64,000 bases of DNA, from contig JAPYMA010000379.1 in NCBI GenBank assembly GCA_035041965.1, positions 62,001 through 126,000 of the forward strand. The letters are read 5' to 3'. Position 1 is the first letter of the stretch. Each line of letters opens with the position of its first letter. Both the position numbers and the translations under genes were made by a program. This document shows positions 49,101 through 61,470 of the stretch, one piece after another. Below the pieces are notes generated by a model. It had not been told where the DNA came from, made no database searches, and saw only the letters and a list, made by a program, of their open reading frames with translations. This stretch comes from Anisakis pegreffii. Its lineage: Eukaryota > Nematoda > Chromadorea > Rhabditida > Anisakidae.

Positions 49101-52100
49101 CAGCGCCAGTTCAGATAGCTTTAATCAAATAGCTATAGCTCCTCAACTAAGCAAAATCGCCCGACAAAATATATATTTTTCTGAATGCAGAGATTCTGCT
49201 CGATCGACTGGTGTGAAGAAATTGATATGTTACTGGTCAAAGCTGAGGGTACGGTAGGTTTGAATGTGCCAACCCCTATAGCTTCAGAAAAATAGCTATA
49301 TCTCCTCGCAGAGGCGGATTTTTCCAGTGAGCTTTTCATTTTTAGAAAGCAGAGATTCTGCTCAATCGAACGATGTACAAACTTGAATATGTATCCGGGC
49401 AAACTTGAGAAGACGGTAGGCTTGAATGTACCCATATTTCTATGCTAATGTATAATATCCATTGATCTATAGTGATCAAATGCATATCAATGAGCACCTC
49501 AGCGCCAGTTCACATAGCTTTAATCAAATGGCTATAGCTCCTCAACTAAGCAAAATCGCCCGACAAAATATATATTTTTCTGAATGCAGAGATTCTGCTC
49601 GATCGACTGGTGTGAAGAAATTGATATGTTACTGGTCAAAGCTGAGGGTACGGTAGGTTTGAATGTGCCAACCCCTATAGCTTCAGAAAAATAGCTATAT
49701 CTCCTCGCAGAGGCGGATTTTTCCAGTGAGCTTTTCATTTTTAGAAAGCAGAGATTCTGCTCAATCGAACGATGTACAAACTTGAATATGTATCCGGGCA
49801 AACTTGAGAAGACGGTAGGCTTGAATGTACCCATATTTCTATGCTAATGTATAATATCCATTGATCTATAGTGATCAAATGCATATCAATGAGCACCTCA
49901 GCGCCAGTTCAGATAGCTTCAATCAAATAGCTATAGCTCCTCAACTAAGCAAAATCGCCCGACAAAATATATATTTTTCTGAATGCAGAGATTCTGCTCG
50001 ATCGACTGGTGTGAAGAAATTGATATGTTACTGGTCAAAGCTGAGGGTACGGTAGGTTTGAATGTGCCAACCCCTATAGCTTCAGAAAAATAGCTATATC
50101 TCCTCGCAGAGGCGGATTTTTCCAGTGAGCTTTTCATTTTTAGAAAGCAGAGATTCTGCTCAATCGAACGATGTACAAACTTGAATATGTATCCGGGCAA
50201 ACTTGAGAAGACGGTAGGCTTGAATGTACCCATATTTCTATGCTAATGTATAATATGCATTGATCTATAGTGATCAAATGCATATCAATGAGCACCTCAG
50301 CGCCAGTTCAGATAGCTTCAATCAAATAGCTATAGCTCCTCAACTAAGCAAAATCGCCCGACAAAATATATATTTTTCTGAATGCAGAGATTCTGCTCGA
50401 TCGACTGGTGTGAAGAAATTGATATGTTACTGGTCAAAGCTGAGGGTACGGTAGGTTTGAATGTGCCAACCCCTATAGCTTCAGAAAAATAGCTATATCT
50501 CCTCGCAGAGGCGGATTTTTCCAGTGAGCTTTTCATTTTTAGAAAGCAGAGATTCTGCTCAATCGAACGATGTACAAACTTGAATATGTATCCGGGCAAA
50601 CTTGAGAAGACGGTAGGCTTGAATGTACCCATATTTCTATGCTAATGTATAATATCCATTGATCTATAGTGATCAAATGCATATCAATGAGCACCTCAGC
50701 GCCAGTTCAGATAGCTTCAATCAAATAGCTATAGCTCCTCAACTAAGCAAAATCGCCCGACAAAATATATATTTTTCTGAATGCAGAGATTCTGCTCGAT
50801 CGACTGGTGTGAAGAAATTGATATGTTACTGGTCAAAGCTGAGGGTACGGTAGGTTTGAATGTGCCAACCCCTATAGCTTCAGAAAAATAGCTATATCTC
50901 CTCGCAGAGGCGGATTTTTCCAGTGAGCTTTTCATTTTTAGAAAGCAGAGATTCTGCTCAATCGAACGATGTACAAACTTGAATATGTATCCGGGCAAAC
51001 TTGAGAAGACGGTAGGCTTGAATGTACCCATATTTCTATGCTAATGTATAATATCCATTGATCTATAGTGATCAAATGCATATCAATGAGCACCTCAGCG
51101 CCAGTTCAGATAGCTTCAATCAAATAGCTATAGCTCCTCAACTAAGCAAAATCGCCCGACAAAATATATATTTTTCTGAATGCAGAGATTCTGCTCGATC
51201 GACTGGTGTGAAGAAATTGATATGTTACTGGTCAAAGCTGAGGGTACGGTAGGTTTGAATGTGCCAACCCCTATAGCTTCAGAAAAATAGCTATATCTCC
51301 TCGCAGAGGCGGATTTTTCCAGTGAGCTTTTCATTTTTAGAAAGCAGAGATTCTGCTCAATCGAACGATGTACAAACTTGAATATGTATCCGGGCAAACT
51401 TGAGAAGACGGTAGGCTTGAATGTACCCATATTTCTATGCTAATGTATAATATCCATTGATCTATAGTGATCAAATGCATATCAATGAGCACCTCAGCGC
51501 CAGTTCAGATAGCTTCAATCAAATAGCTATAGCTCCTCAACTAAGCAAAATCGCCCGACAAAATATATATTTTTCTGAATGCAGAGATTCTGCTCGATCG
51601 ACTGGTGTGAAGAAATTGATATGTTACTGGTCAAAGCTGAGGGTACGGTAGGTTTGAATGTGCCAACCCCTATAGCTTCAGAAAAATAGCTATATCTCCT
51701 CGCAGAGGCGGATTTTTCCAGTGAGCTTTTCATTTTTAGAAAGCAGAGATTCTCCTCAATCGAACGATGTACAAACTTGAATATGTATCCGGGCAAACTT
51801 GAGAAGACGGTAGGCTTGAATGTACCCATATTTCTATGCTAATGTATAATATCCATTGATCTATAGTGATCAAATGCATATCAATGAGCACCTCAGCGCC
51901 AGTTCAGATAGCTTCAATCAAATAGCTATAGCTCCTCAACTAAGCAAAATCGCCCGACAAAATATATATTTTTCTGAATGCAGAGATTCTGCTCGATCGA
52001 CTGGTGTGAAGAAATTGATATGTTACTGGTCAAAGCTGAGGGTACGGTAGGTTTGAATGTGCCAACCCCTATAGCTTCAGAAAAATAGCTATATCTCCTC

Positions 52101-53640
52101 GCAGAGGCGGATTTTTCCAGTGAGCTTTTCATTTTTAGAAAGCAGAGATTCTGCTCAATCGAACGATGTACAAACTTGAATATGTATCCGGGCAAACTTG
52201 AGAAGACGGTAGGCTTGAATGTACCCATATTTCTATGCTAATGTATAATATGCATTGATCTATAGTGATCAAATGCATATCAATGAGCACCTCAGCGCCA
52301 GTTCAGATAGCTTCAATCAAATAGCTATAGCTCCTCAACTAAGCAAAATCGCCCGACAAAATATATATTTTTCTGAATGCAGAGATTCTGCTCGATCGAC
52401 TGGTGTGAAGAAATTGATATGTTACTGGTCAAAGCTGAGGGTACGGTAGGTTTGAATGTGCCAACCCCTATAGCTTCAGAAAAATAGCTATATCTCCTCG
52501 CAGAGGCGGATTTTTCCAGTGAGCTTTTCATTTTTAGAAAGCAGAGATTCTGCTCAATCGAACGATGTACAAACTTGAATATGTATCCGGGCAAACTTGA
52601 GAAGACGGTAGGCTTGAATGTACCCATATTTCTATGCTAATGTATAATATCCATTGATCTATAGTGATCAAATGCATATCAATGAGCACCTCAGCGCCAG
52701 TTCAGATAGCTTCAATCAAATAGCTATAGCTCCTCAACTAAGCAAAATCGCCCGACAAAATATATATTTTTCTGAATGCAGAGATTCTGCTCGATCGACT
52801 GGTGTGAAGAAATTGATATGTTACTGGTCAAAGCTGAGGGTACGGTAGGTTTGAATGTGCCAACCCCTATAGCTTCAGAAAAATAGCTATATCTCCTCGC
52901 AGAGGCGGATTTTTCCAGTGAGCTTTTCATTTTTAGAAAGCAGAGATTCTGCTCAATCGAACGATGTACAAACTTGAATATGTATCCGGGCAAACTTGAG
53001 AAGACGGTAGGCTTGAATGTACCCATATTTCTATGCTAATGTATAATATCCATTGATCTATAGTGATCAAATGCATATCAATGAGCACCTCAGCGCCAGT
53101 TCAGATAGCTTCAATCAAATAGCTATAGCTCCTCAACTAAGCAAAATCGCCCGACAAAATATATATTTTTCTGAATGCAGAGATTCTGCTCGATCGACTG
53201 GTGTGAAGAAATTGATATGTTACTGGTCAAAGCTGAGGGTACGGTAGGTTTGAATGTGCCAACCCCTATAGCTTCAGAAAAATAGCTATATCTCCTCGCA
53301 GAGGCGGATTTTTCCAGTGAGCTTTTCATTTTTAGAAAGCAGAGATTCTGCTCAATCGAACGATGTACAAACTTGAATATGTATCCGGGCAAACTTGAGA
53401 AGACGGTAGGCTTGAATGTACCCATATTTCTATGCTAATGTATAATATCCATTGATCTATAGTGATCAAATGCATATCAATGAGCACCTCAGCGCCAGTT
53501 CAGATAGCTTCAATCAAATAGCTATAGCTCCTCAACTAAGCAAAATCGCCCGACAAAATATATATTTTTCTGAATGCAGAGATTCTGCTGAATGGACTGG
53601 TGTGAAGAAATTGATATGTTACTGGTCAAAGCTGAGGGTA
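43131..53640. repeat. satellite block E: about 26 units of 399 bp
   Basis: The longest homogeneous block; many units are identical across hundreds of bases. The two units next to the transposon (31.99-32.78 kb) are of this same type. Confidence 0.93.
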
Positions 53641-53880
53641 CGGTAGGTTTGAATTTGCCAACCCCTATAGCTCCAGTAAAATAGCTGTATCTCCTAGTGG
53701 AGGCAGACTTTTACGGTGAAATTTTCATTTTTAGAAAGCCGAGATTCTGCTCCGTCGAATTTTGTATAAAAATCAAAAGGTTTCTCGGCAAAGCTGAGAA
53801 GACGGTAGGCTTTAATGTATCAAACCTAGATTTGTATGCTAATGTATAATATCTATTGATCTTTATTGGTCAGGTGCATA
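53640..53880. repeat. diverged terminal satellite unit
   Basis: The last partial unit still aligns to the monomer (CGAGATTCTGCTCCGTCGAA, GACGGTAGGCTTTAATGTA) but with many substitutions, as expected at a satellite edge that escapes homogenisation. Confidence 0.9.
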
Positions 53881-53970
53881 ACAATGAGCAGCTCAATGCT
53901 AGAAATTCATTCATGACACTACAATGTCCAAAATTCTTCAAAAATTTGAAATGCCGTGTTTCACGATTTC

Positions 53971-54230
53971 CTCCTTAGCAGCGACGCCATAAGAGCTATC
54001 TCTGCACGACCGCTGTTGACGGAAGAGACGACTTCTTATAGAGGAGTTATCCAACCGGTGACTTGTATCTTCTGGTCAGCGTTATTGCTCGATGAACCAG
54101 CTTTCTTGTTTGCCAGACTTGCACCCCAGCCACTACCTGATGATCCTTCAAAACTTCCTTTCGCCGAGCTGCTCTCTTCCGTCAGCTGCGGTCGTGCAGA
54201 GATAATTGTTATGGCGTCGTTGCTAAGGAG
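53971..54230. repeat. 57-bp inverted repeat with coding-like arms
   Basis: 53971-54027 matches the reverse complement of 54174-54230 at 51 of 57 positions. Both arms can be read as protein in their own orientation: LLSSDAIRAISARPLLTEE (plus) and LLSNDAITIISARPQLTEE (minus). The minus reading continues as a Ser/Gly-rich frame to a stop at 54036. This may be an exon of an unrecognised gene and a partial inverted copy. Confidence 0.75.
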
Positions 54231-54240
54231 ACCATCTTGA

Positions 54241-55213
54241 ATGACAACTCTTCAATTTTTTGAAGAACTTTGGGGCCTTTTAGTGTCATGAATAAATTTC
54301 TGTCATAACTACTGTTGCTGTACAGAGAACGTGCAACTCAGATGTTCAAAATTCGATTTACTTCGATACCATTGTTCAAAAGATTCGATCAATTACTTCG
54401 AGCTCGACTGTATTTCTGTAACGTTGACTGAATGATTTTGCAGGATCATTGAATAGTTCTTGAGACTGTGTCATTTACTCTCAGTTTTGGGAAAGTAAGT
54501 CATCCGTTTTGATGTAGTCGTATTTGAGAACATCGTTTATTTGCTGCGTTACTTTGTACAAAAGATGGCATTACATATGAGCGTGAATTATGGAATTGTG
54601 AAGTTCAATGCTTCACAATGCGTTGCTCTTTTGAGAAATGTTCTATTCTATTCCTTCGATTAGAACAGGAATAGAACATTTTAACTGGAAGAGACCAACA
54701 TACTGAGCGTTTCCTGGAAACACGGCTCAAAAATTGATGATTGTGGATGAATACTACTGATATGATGGTCCAAATCGCTTTGTTAACTTTCACTCTGACT
54801 CGCTAACCGTTCTTAGCAAGGTGCGCCAACCGGCTTAGCAGCATTAAGTATGATATCACGTTCTTATGCAGAGAATGAATTAGAAGTTTCGGGGGAGTTT
54901 GTTGGGGTGAAGACGACTTCCGCACTTTTCGGCTGTGCTTAGCCGTATTTTCAGGATATTCATGAAATGTTGGTATGCAAATAATTGATGTGGAATAGAA
55001 GATTCAGTTGAATGATTGAAATTTCTGAGGATGATCTCTAAGGACGAAAATTTCATCAACGTGGTTGGTATTTCATGATACATTTCCGTTAAAAATCAAC
55101 CGATTGTTTTTGATAAACTTACAAGAGTAATTGTAAATTTGTCCAATAATAGCGGCGTATTCCGCTCAGTTTCATTGCAAATCGAAACTCTAATGATAAG
55201 AAGGAATATTTAG
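54241..55213. other. intergenic, upstream of the glycosyltransferase gene
   Basis: No supported exon or repeat. TTTAG at 55213 could also be a splice acceptor for the gene that follows. Confidence 0.35.
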
Positions 55214-57731
55214 ATGAGTAATGTGACATCTTCAGATAGTTTTTATGAAATTGATGAGTGGTCATTCCATTTTCAGAGTGCTATTGTTCCGGTTAGGAAT
55301 GGAAGTGCTTGGTTAGGCGAATGCCTTGATTCGTTATTGAATCAACAACTCAGCAAAAACATCAAATTCCAGGTGATTTGAAAGTTTGAATTGGGTTTCT
55401 TTTTACGCTATTCCTATTGAATAGCTTACAAATCTTGACAAAAGTTTGTCTGCAAATTTAGCAGAAAAAAATTGTCAGAAACGGGAATTAAAGAATGCTT
55501 CTACAGGTGTCAATTTATGATGATGGCAGCACTGACGATACAATGCAGTTAGCTCTAAGCTATCGGTCGAAATTCGAATCTCGAAAAATTAATTTCATTT
55601 TTTCATCCGATAAGATTTCTCGAGGTTAGTGCGTAGTTTCTAGTTGTTTGGTAACTTCGTCATTTTTAAGTTTTTTCCAAACTTCGTTTAATTTAAACTT
55701 CCATTTGTATTATACAACATTGCTGGAGAGCATCTGTTTATTGAGCGAGAAAATTTTGAAGTAAATTTCATTGTGGAATTCAGTTAGTCAAAGAATGATG
55801 AATCAATTGTGTTGTGTTTGTAGGTGTTGGATATGCGAAGAATCGAGCTGTGCGGCAGAGTACCGGTGAATATTTGTGTTTCTGTGATGCGGACGATGTG
55901 AGTTTACCGACAAGAATTCACGTTCAAATCGACCGAATTTCATCGTGCACTCATCCAAAAATGGCATTCGTTGGAGCGTGTTTTCGACGAATCCCAGAGG
56001 ACTCCACGCGGCGCTTCACCAAATGGGCAAATTCGTTAACCGACTGTCAATTATATACTCAAGTTATTGCTCTTTTTAAGTTATTGATTCATATATTTTC
56101 TTTTTAGATATTCAGTATATTCGGTTATGGTTTGCAAAAGAGAAGTGCAGTGTCTTCATTTTGGTTGATGGTGATTTTTAGTGTCTAGATGTCTTTTGAT
56201 TATTTGCTGCACTACTGAGTATAAAACTTGTTTTTATTTCTTCGAATTTGAGAAGTATGTTTGGAAAAATTTTATGAGGAATTCATTTCAAGAAGTTAAG
56301 AATTCGAGTTTGTAACTATGATAAGTTATGTAAAATTTGTGATATGCATATATCAGAAACAGTAATTTGTAGCAAAAAACAGGCATATTGTTTCATTCAC
56401 TGCAAATTTAGGTGTTTACTTCTCACGGACCTACACTCGTCGCACCAACATGGTTGATTTCGCGATATTTATTCGATTCGGTCGGTGGCTTCTATGAGGA
56501 TCAAACCAACGGCTATCCTGAAGATTTGCGATTCTTTTACGATGCCTACAGAATTGGTGCTAAATTTATCCGGGTTATAATTGTTACTTCGCGGATTTTT
56601 CTGAGTAGCTGACTTGTTTTCAGTTGATTCACTAACGAACTAATTTTATCGTTTGAATTCAGGTGGATGAGTGTGTGGTACTCTATCGATATCATACGGA
56701 ATGCACTTCATTCGGAGTGTCCGAAGAAGTGATTTGGCAAATGAGGGTGCAAGCTTTTGAGGAGTTCGTACTCTTAAAATGGAGCGCGTTCACAATTTGG
56801 AGTGCTGGAAAACAAGGAAAACGTTTCTATCGGTTCGAATATTCTAATCTTTCTCTTCAGTTTCCTTCTTATGAGTTCGAAATCGTTTAAATGGTGTTAT
56901 TTGTTGAGAAAATATTCATTGTGAGAGGAACTGATATATCGTAAATATTCTCACTAGACCTGTTTCTTCGTTCTGTATTCCGATAGAACGACTGAGTATT
57001 CACTCGTACATTTTCATTTAATTTTTGTTTCAGTTCACTTAAAGAGTGTAATCGTCGGAAGGTTATCGCATTTTGTGATGTTGATTCGAAAAAGATTGCG
57101 CGCGGTGTTTACGAGCATTTTGATTCGTGTTCAAGGAGTATCACAGCCAGAATTCCTATCATCCCTCTCTGGTTTGTTATCGTTTATTTACTTCCTTTCA
57201 ATTTTTATAAGCTTACACATTCACTATGATTGGAAAATTTCATGGTTCATCTTGAATCACATAAAATAATAGATCATGGGTCATAGAGCATAAACCATAG
57301 CTTACTGATCACAGAATTTATTTTAAAAAAGCATAATTTATCATAAGTCACAGTCAGTAGATGACAATATCATTGAGTTGTATGAGTTGCCAAGATCGCA
57401 GGCTTGTTGATATCGTCGTATTAGAATACTAGAATCGCAGACATCCACAATTATGAGTTTATTTTTGTATTTTACTTTATGAAATCTCACCATCCGTCAA
57501 AAATTCTGACCGATGATGAGCTACCTATCACGAGTTTTTTTTTAAACTTTTGAACCGTTGAAGTCACCAGATGCAAATAGAATTTATAGCGTTGTATTTC
57601 CGTTTGGTTTCAGTGAAGCCAGAACACCCGTAGCCATTTGCGTGAAACTCGATTTGACGCATGGTGCATTCGAGGCGTTACTTGATGGAATGAACTGGAT
57701 TGAAGGTATCGATTATTACCATCTCAGCTGA
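55214..57731 (+). CDS. B3GNTL1: B3GNTL1-type GT2 glycosyltransferase (queuosine-tRNA galactosyltransferase family)
   Basis: Seven exons, all junction phases consistent: 55214-55372, 55507-55624, 55824-56062, 56412-56573, 56663-56832, 57034-57171 and 57614-57731 (stop TGA). Product 367 aa, close to the 361 aa of the human protein. Landmarks in order: AIVPVRNGSAWLGECLDSLL, YDDGSTDD (residues ~57-64), GVGYAKNRAV, CFCDADD (DxD-type motif, 114-116), TQVFTSHGPT, YPEDLRFFYDA, LYRYH, WSAFTIWSAGKQGKR, KVIAFCDVDSKKI, ICVKLDLTHGAFE. This is the GT-A fold of family GT2, cytosolic in type with no membrane segment. Human B3GNTL1 has been reported to add galactose to queuosine in tRNA-Tyr; the same activity here is inference. 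The start is uncertain: ATG 55214 is in frame with no splice needed, but 55277 also follows a good TTTCAG acceptor. Confidence 0.95.
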
Positions 57732-59196
57732 TCGCATCTTATCTTTTCGGTTACGGATTATCTGTCTCAACTCTGTTCTCTCGCTTGTTTCTGTAGGGCG
57801 AATCAAAGTGTTATTTGTTATGTCTTAGCCAAAACAGTTAAGCAACTAGTCGGTCACAGGAAATATACTGGAACAAGTGCATCTGTTTGATCATTTTTAT
57901 TTCACTCTGTTTGATCAGTGAAACTTGTTTGTGACATCACTCGTAGTGTGCATTTGTAACTCTCGTGCATTCTCATCCGTCATCAGTGAACATTGAACTC
58001 GTACTATGTGCTCAACACACGTTTTGAACTGATTTTATCAATAGATTAGGAAGATAGTTGTATATGAAGAAGGAGAGAGACACACATTTATAATGTTTGG
58101 GACATATAATTTGAATCGAAAGGTTTTAAGTGAGTGATTTTTTCTTTTGAATTGTAATATTCGATCGAAAATTTGATTACTTCGAAGACGTTTGAAGTTC
58201 TTTCATTATTTGTGTCTGTATGCTTGATTTTTCTTTCGGGTTTTCAGCAGTTTGTTTGTAAATAATGTTTATTTTGTTTTTGAGGGTTTGTGTTTGTTAA
58301 TTGTTGTTTATATTTGTTTTGCATTTTTGTTTTGTTGAAATTATAATAAACGATTCAAAATGTTTCGCTTCCGTATGGAAATCTTTAATAATAGATTTTA
58401 TTGATCATACGTGGTATTTTAATCCATTACAGATGGTTGTATTTGTTGTAGTGAATAATTGTTCGATAAGATTTTCATTAGTATGAATGAGTTTGTTGTG
58501 AGGCATGGAATTCTCTAATGATCAGTTTGGTCTTCTGAACTCAACTTATTCAACTGGAAATTGGGAAGCATTTTTAAGTTGACGAAAAAGGCGAGCAGTT
58601 GTCTTTATTCAGTAGTGGTAAGTGGCAAAGAAAATTGTAGTATGGAGAGGTAAATGAAGTAATGACGGATGAAGACTGCGCGAATAATCATAAAGTCATC
58701 ATCATAACTTGAAAAATGAAGTGTTCACGTCAAGAGTTTAAAACCGTATGCTGAGGAGCAAGGCAAAGTAGTCCAGTTTAATATGATGGTAATTGATACA
58801 ATTTCGTTTCACGACGTTTCGGCAAAGTTCGGAATTGCGAAAACGAATTGCAAATGAATGATTCCGAATTTGATCGGCATAACCAGACTTCTGAATCAAC
58901 GAAAATAGAATCCATTGAAACAACTTTTCGTTTGCTTACTGTCGTCAGTTGTTTGCATTCATCATATGTTTCGCATTCAGTTTCGAATCGTCTCGGTCTC
59001 AATACCATAGTGGTCCCAAATCATTGCGCATGTTAAGCTTATAAATGATAGCTGACTTTAATAGATCAGTTTTAGTGATTGATCACTCTTGTTTCGGAAT
59101 TGTCGTTCCGAAATTTTATTTCGGTTGTTTATCTCATGCATACTGATGAGGAGAATGTTTTCAATTTTAGGGTGCAACTTTAGCGAACCAAAAAAA
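57732..59196. other. intergenic
   Basis: AT/T-rich with only short frames; no exon supported. ATTTTAG at 59165-59171, ~25 bp before the ferredoxin ATG, is a possible trans-splice acceptor (inference). Confidence 0.35.
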
Positions 59197-60255
59197 ATGT
59201 TATGGTTACGAGTTGTTAGACCGTTGATCACAACAGGCGGTCACACCCTCAGGAGGGCGTTATCGTCGAAAGCGCCGTTAGTAGATTCACTTCTTACAGT
59301 TGATTCATGCTGGCATTTGAGTGTGTTTTGCAAACTTGATCAATAATGGAAATGATAATAGGAATAATGAATTTTTAGTGGCATTAAAGTAAAATTCGTG
59401 AGTGCTGAAGGCACGCACGAGGGTGTTGGTAATGTGGGCGATTCGTTGCTGGATGTAGTGGTGAATTCGGATCTGCCATTGGATGGATTCGGTGCATGTG
59501 AAGGGACGTTGGCTTGTTGTACGTGCCATGTTTGGCTTGATCAGAAACACTTCGATAGGTTCGTTTTGTTGGTTATTGACTCATTTTTATTCGTTTATTT
59601 CTTAGCTTTGCGCCACTGTTATCCTTCTTTGTTCACTGGATTACTGAAATGAACAATAACTTTTACGACAGTTATTCTTTCGAGCACTTCAATGAACATC
59701 ACTGATGCTAATTGTAAGTGTAATGATGTGTGATCAGTATTTGTGCATGCGGAGGTAAATTTGGCTTGAAAACGTTCGGTGTGCAGTGTCATTATCACCT
59801 GCATTGGCCAGGCTATCAAACGTTTGTAGCGTTGCTGGCCACAATGCTCGTGTTTCCGTGCACATTGTTTTAGCCTCAATTTACGCCACCTCGCTGGCTA
59901 GGCGAGCAGGCCAACCAAACACAACCGAGTAATTAATTAGTTGCCATGAATAATTTGCGTGATTAATCGTAACCAAATATCAGTCCAATAGATAATTATA
60001 ACTCTAACAAAATAAATATTCCGTCGATCTGTCACATCGATTGATAAAACAACCGCTCGATGTCCAAGTGTTACAAACGAAGTGGATTTCAGATTAGAGC
60101 CACCCAACGAAGAGGAAACGGATATGCTTGATTTAGCGCCAGACCTAAGTGAGACCTCCCGTCTAGGATGTCAAGTTAAGCTGTCTGAAGAGGATCGACC
60201 TGAAATTACTGTTGAAGTGCCATCGATTGTACGAGATGCACGATTAGACTCTTGA
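59197..60255 (+). CDS. mitochondrial [2Fe-2S] ferredoxin (adrenodoxin/FDX2-like)
   Basis: Electron carrier of the mitochondrial matrix, used in Fe-S cluster assembly (FDX2) or steroid and haem-related reactions (FDX1). Exons 59197-59276, 59379-59558 and 60093-60255 (stop TGA); phases 2 and 2; 140 aa. Residues 1-26 (MLWLRVVRPLITTGGHTLRR...) are Arg-rich without acidic residues, a typical mitochondrial presequence. Cluster ligands are C67, C73, C76 (GACEGTLACCTCHVW, C-x5-C-x2-C) and C113 (SRLGCQVKL), spaced as in the family. EPPNEEETDMLDLAPDL matches the acidic partner-binding helix; the Pro-rich form favours FDX2. An extra Cys (C74) sits inside the cluster loop. The first donor (CC|GTTAGT) was chosen because it alone keeps the frame with a reasonable site. 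Intron 2 (534 bp) carries a dispersed repeat. Confidence 0.95.
59797..60065 (+). repeat. ~270-bp dispersed repeat, copy 1 (in ferredoxin intron 2)
   Basis: Aligns in direct orientation with 61200-61470. Shared segments include TTGGCCAGGCTATCAAACG, CGTTTCCGTGCACATTG and AACCGAGTAATTAATTAGTT. It contains internal complementary stretches (TTGGCCAG, CTGGCCA, GCAGGCCAA) that could fold. It ends about 27 bp before the exon-3 acceptor. Confidence 0.92.
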
Positions 60256-61199
60256 TTTCAGTTGATTTAGTGACTGTTGTTTTGCGAGAATTGACTTTTC
60301 ACTGAACCTTTCGGCTTCACATTTCTGACGAACGTCCACAAGATGGGTTCTTATTTTCAGTTATTTTGGTGCATTTCGATGTTGTGTACCTCATTGAAAT
60401 GGGGTATTTTACATTTTGTAAACGCGCAAAAACGACAGTCATCGCTCATTAGTTTTGTGATTAATAGATAATGAAAGTATCATCAAATGTTTTTGCTAAA
60501 TTCTATTTGATTTAATCTGATGTTACACTATCGTAATGTATTGTGCTCTGCGATAATTTCATTCTGCATATATGAGCACATGCGTACGTTTGGAATTATA
60601 GTCCAGTGATTGATCAGTACTATAAAGATGAGTTAGCCCTATCGTTTGTTTTTTTGCCTTCAAAGTTGAGTCTAACGTGTTTTTTTCGACGAGTATAAGA
60701 ATTTCATAAAAACATTGCCATAGTTATGTGATTATAGGATTTCTTAGTAGGTCATGTCGTTTGTGTTGATTCCAAATAGATAGTTTTTCTCGTCTCGTCG
60801 TTTGGTCACAATAATTGGTGATGTGATTCTAAGTTCAGATTACAATCGTAACTGTCATTATTACTTGTGTTTATGAAGACGACACGAAGTGAATGACCCT
60901 GTATGGTATAAGCGCTCTTTCAGAGCCCCTATACTGTCCGTTGCTGTTTGCCAGCTTATTTCGAGAGAGCTATATTTTTGTAATATCTTTACAAGATGTG
61001 TTTGTTCGTGTGATATTAGTCTTAGGGATCATTCATCTGTGCTTTCAAATTGTCGTTTTTTTTTCATGGATGGATTGATAGATGCCTCCAATAAGGAGAT
61101 ACGATTAAAATCTTCTCCCGATCACATTTCAGTCACATTATAAACATTCAATGCGAGATAATCACCAATTGCTGTTTATCGCTAAACTTAGTCAATATT
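60256..61199. other. intergenic
   Basis: No exon supported; two overlapping 61-84-codon plus frames near 60.9-61.1 kb show no family resemblance. Confidence 0.35.
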
Positions 61200-61470
61200 A
61201 CCTGGATTGGCCAGGCTATCAAACGTTTGTAATGTTGCTGGCCACAATGCTTGCGTTTCCGTGCACATTGTTTTAGCCTCAATTTACGCCACTCCACTGG
61301 CTAGGCGAGCAGGCCAAGCGAACACAACCGAGTAATTAATTAGTTGCCGTGAATACTTTGCATAATTAATCGTAGCCAAATATCAATCCAATAAGATAAT
61401 CATAACTCTAATAAAATAAATATTCTGCCGATCTGCTCACAACGATTGACAAAACAACCACTCGATATCC
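61200..61470 (+). repeat. ~270-bp dispersed repeat, copy 2
   Basis: Second copy of the element found in the ferredoxin intron. Most positions agree; differences are scattered substitutions and 1-bp indels. No coding frame. Confidence 0.92.

Larger units (their letters stand above)
31989..53880. repeat. satellite array, about 55 copies of a 398-400-bp monomer
   Basis: The same unit repeats head to tail without interruption for ~21.9 kb. Landmarks recur in every unit: GCAGAGATTCTGCTC twice, GGTACGGTAGGTTTGAATGTG, TTGATCTATAGTGATCA and GAGCACCTCAGCGC. Units fall into blocks of near-identical variants. Short frames of 64 and 77 codons (plus) and ~100-121 codons (minus) recur once per unit as a by-product of the repetition; I do not count them as genes. 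The left edge is abrupt at the transposon, and the right edge decays over the last ~230 bp. Confidence 0.99.

Noticed and set aside
32301..53646. Dozens of 64-, 77-, 100- and 121-codon frames repeating every ~399 bp
   Set aside because: They are the same few frames of a satellite monomer seen again in each copy; there is no family resemblance and no promoter or splice context, and block B breaks the minus-strand frame.
31989..53880. CRISPR-like array
   Set aside because: Repeats are contiguous 399-bp units with no unique spacers, in a eukaryotic sequence.
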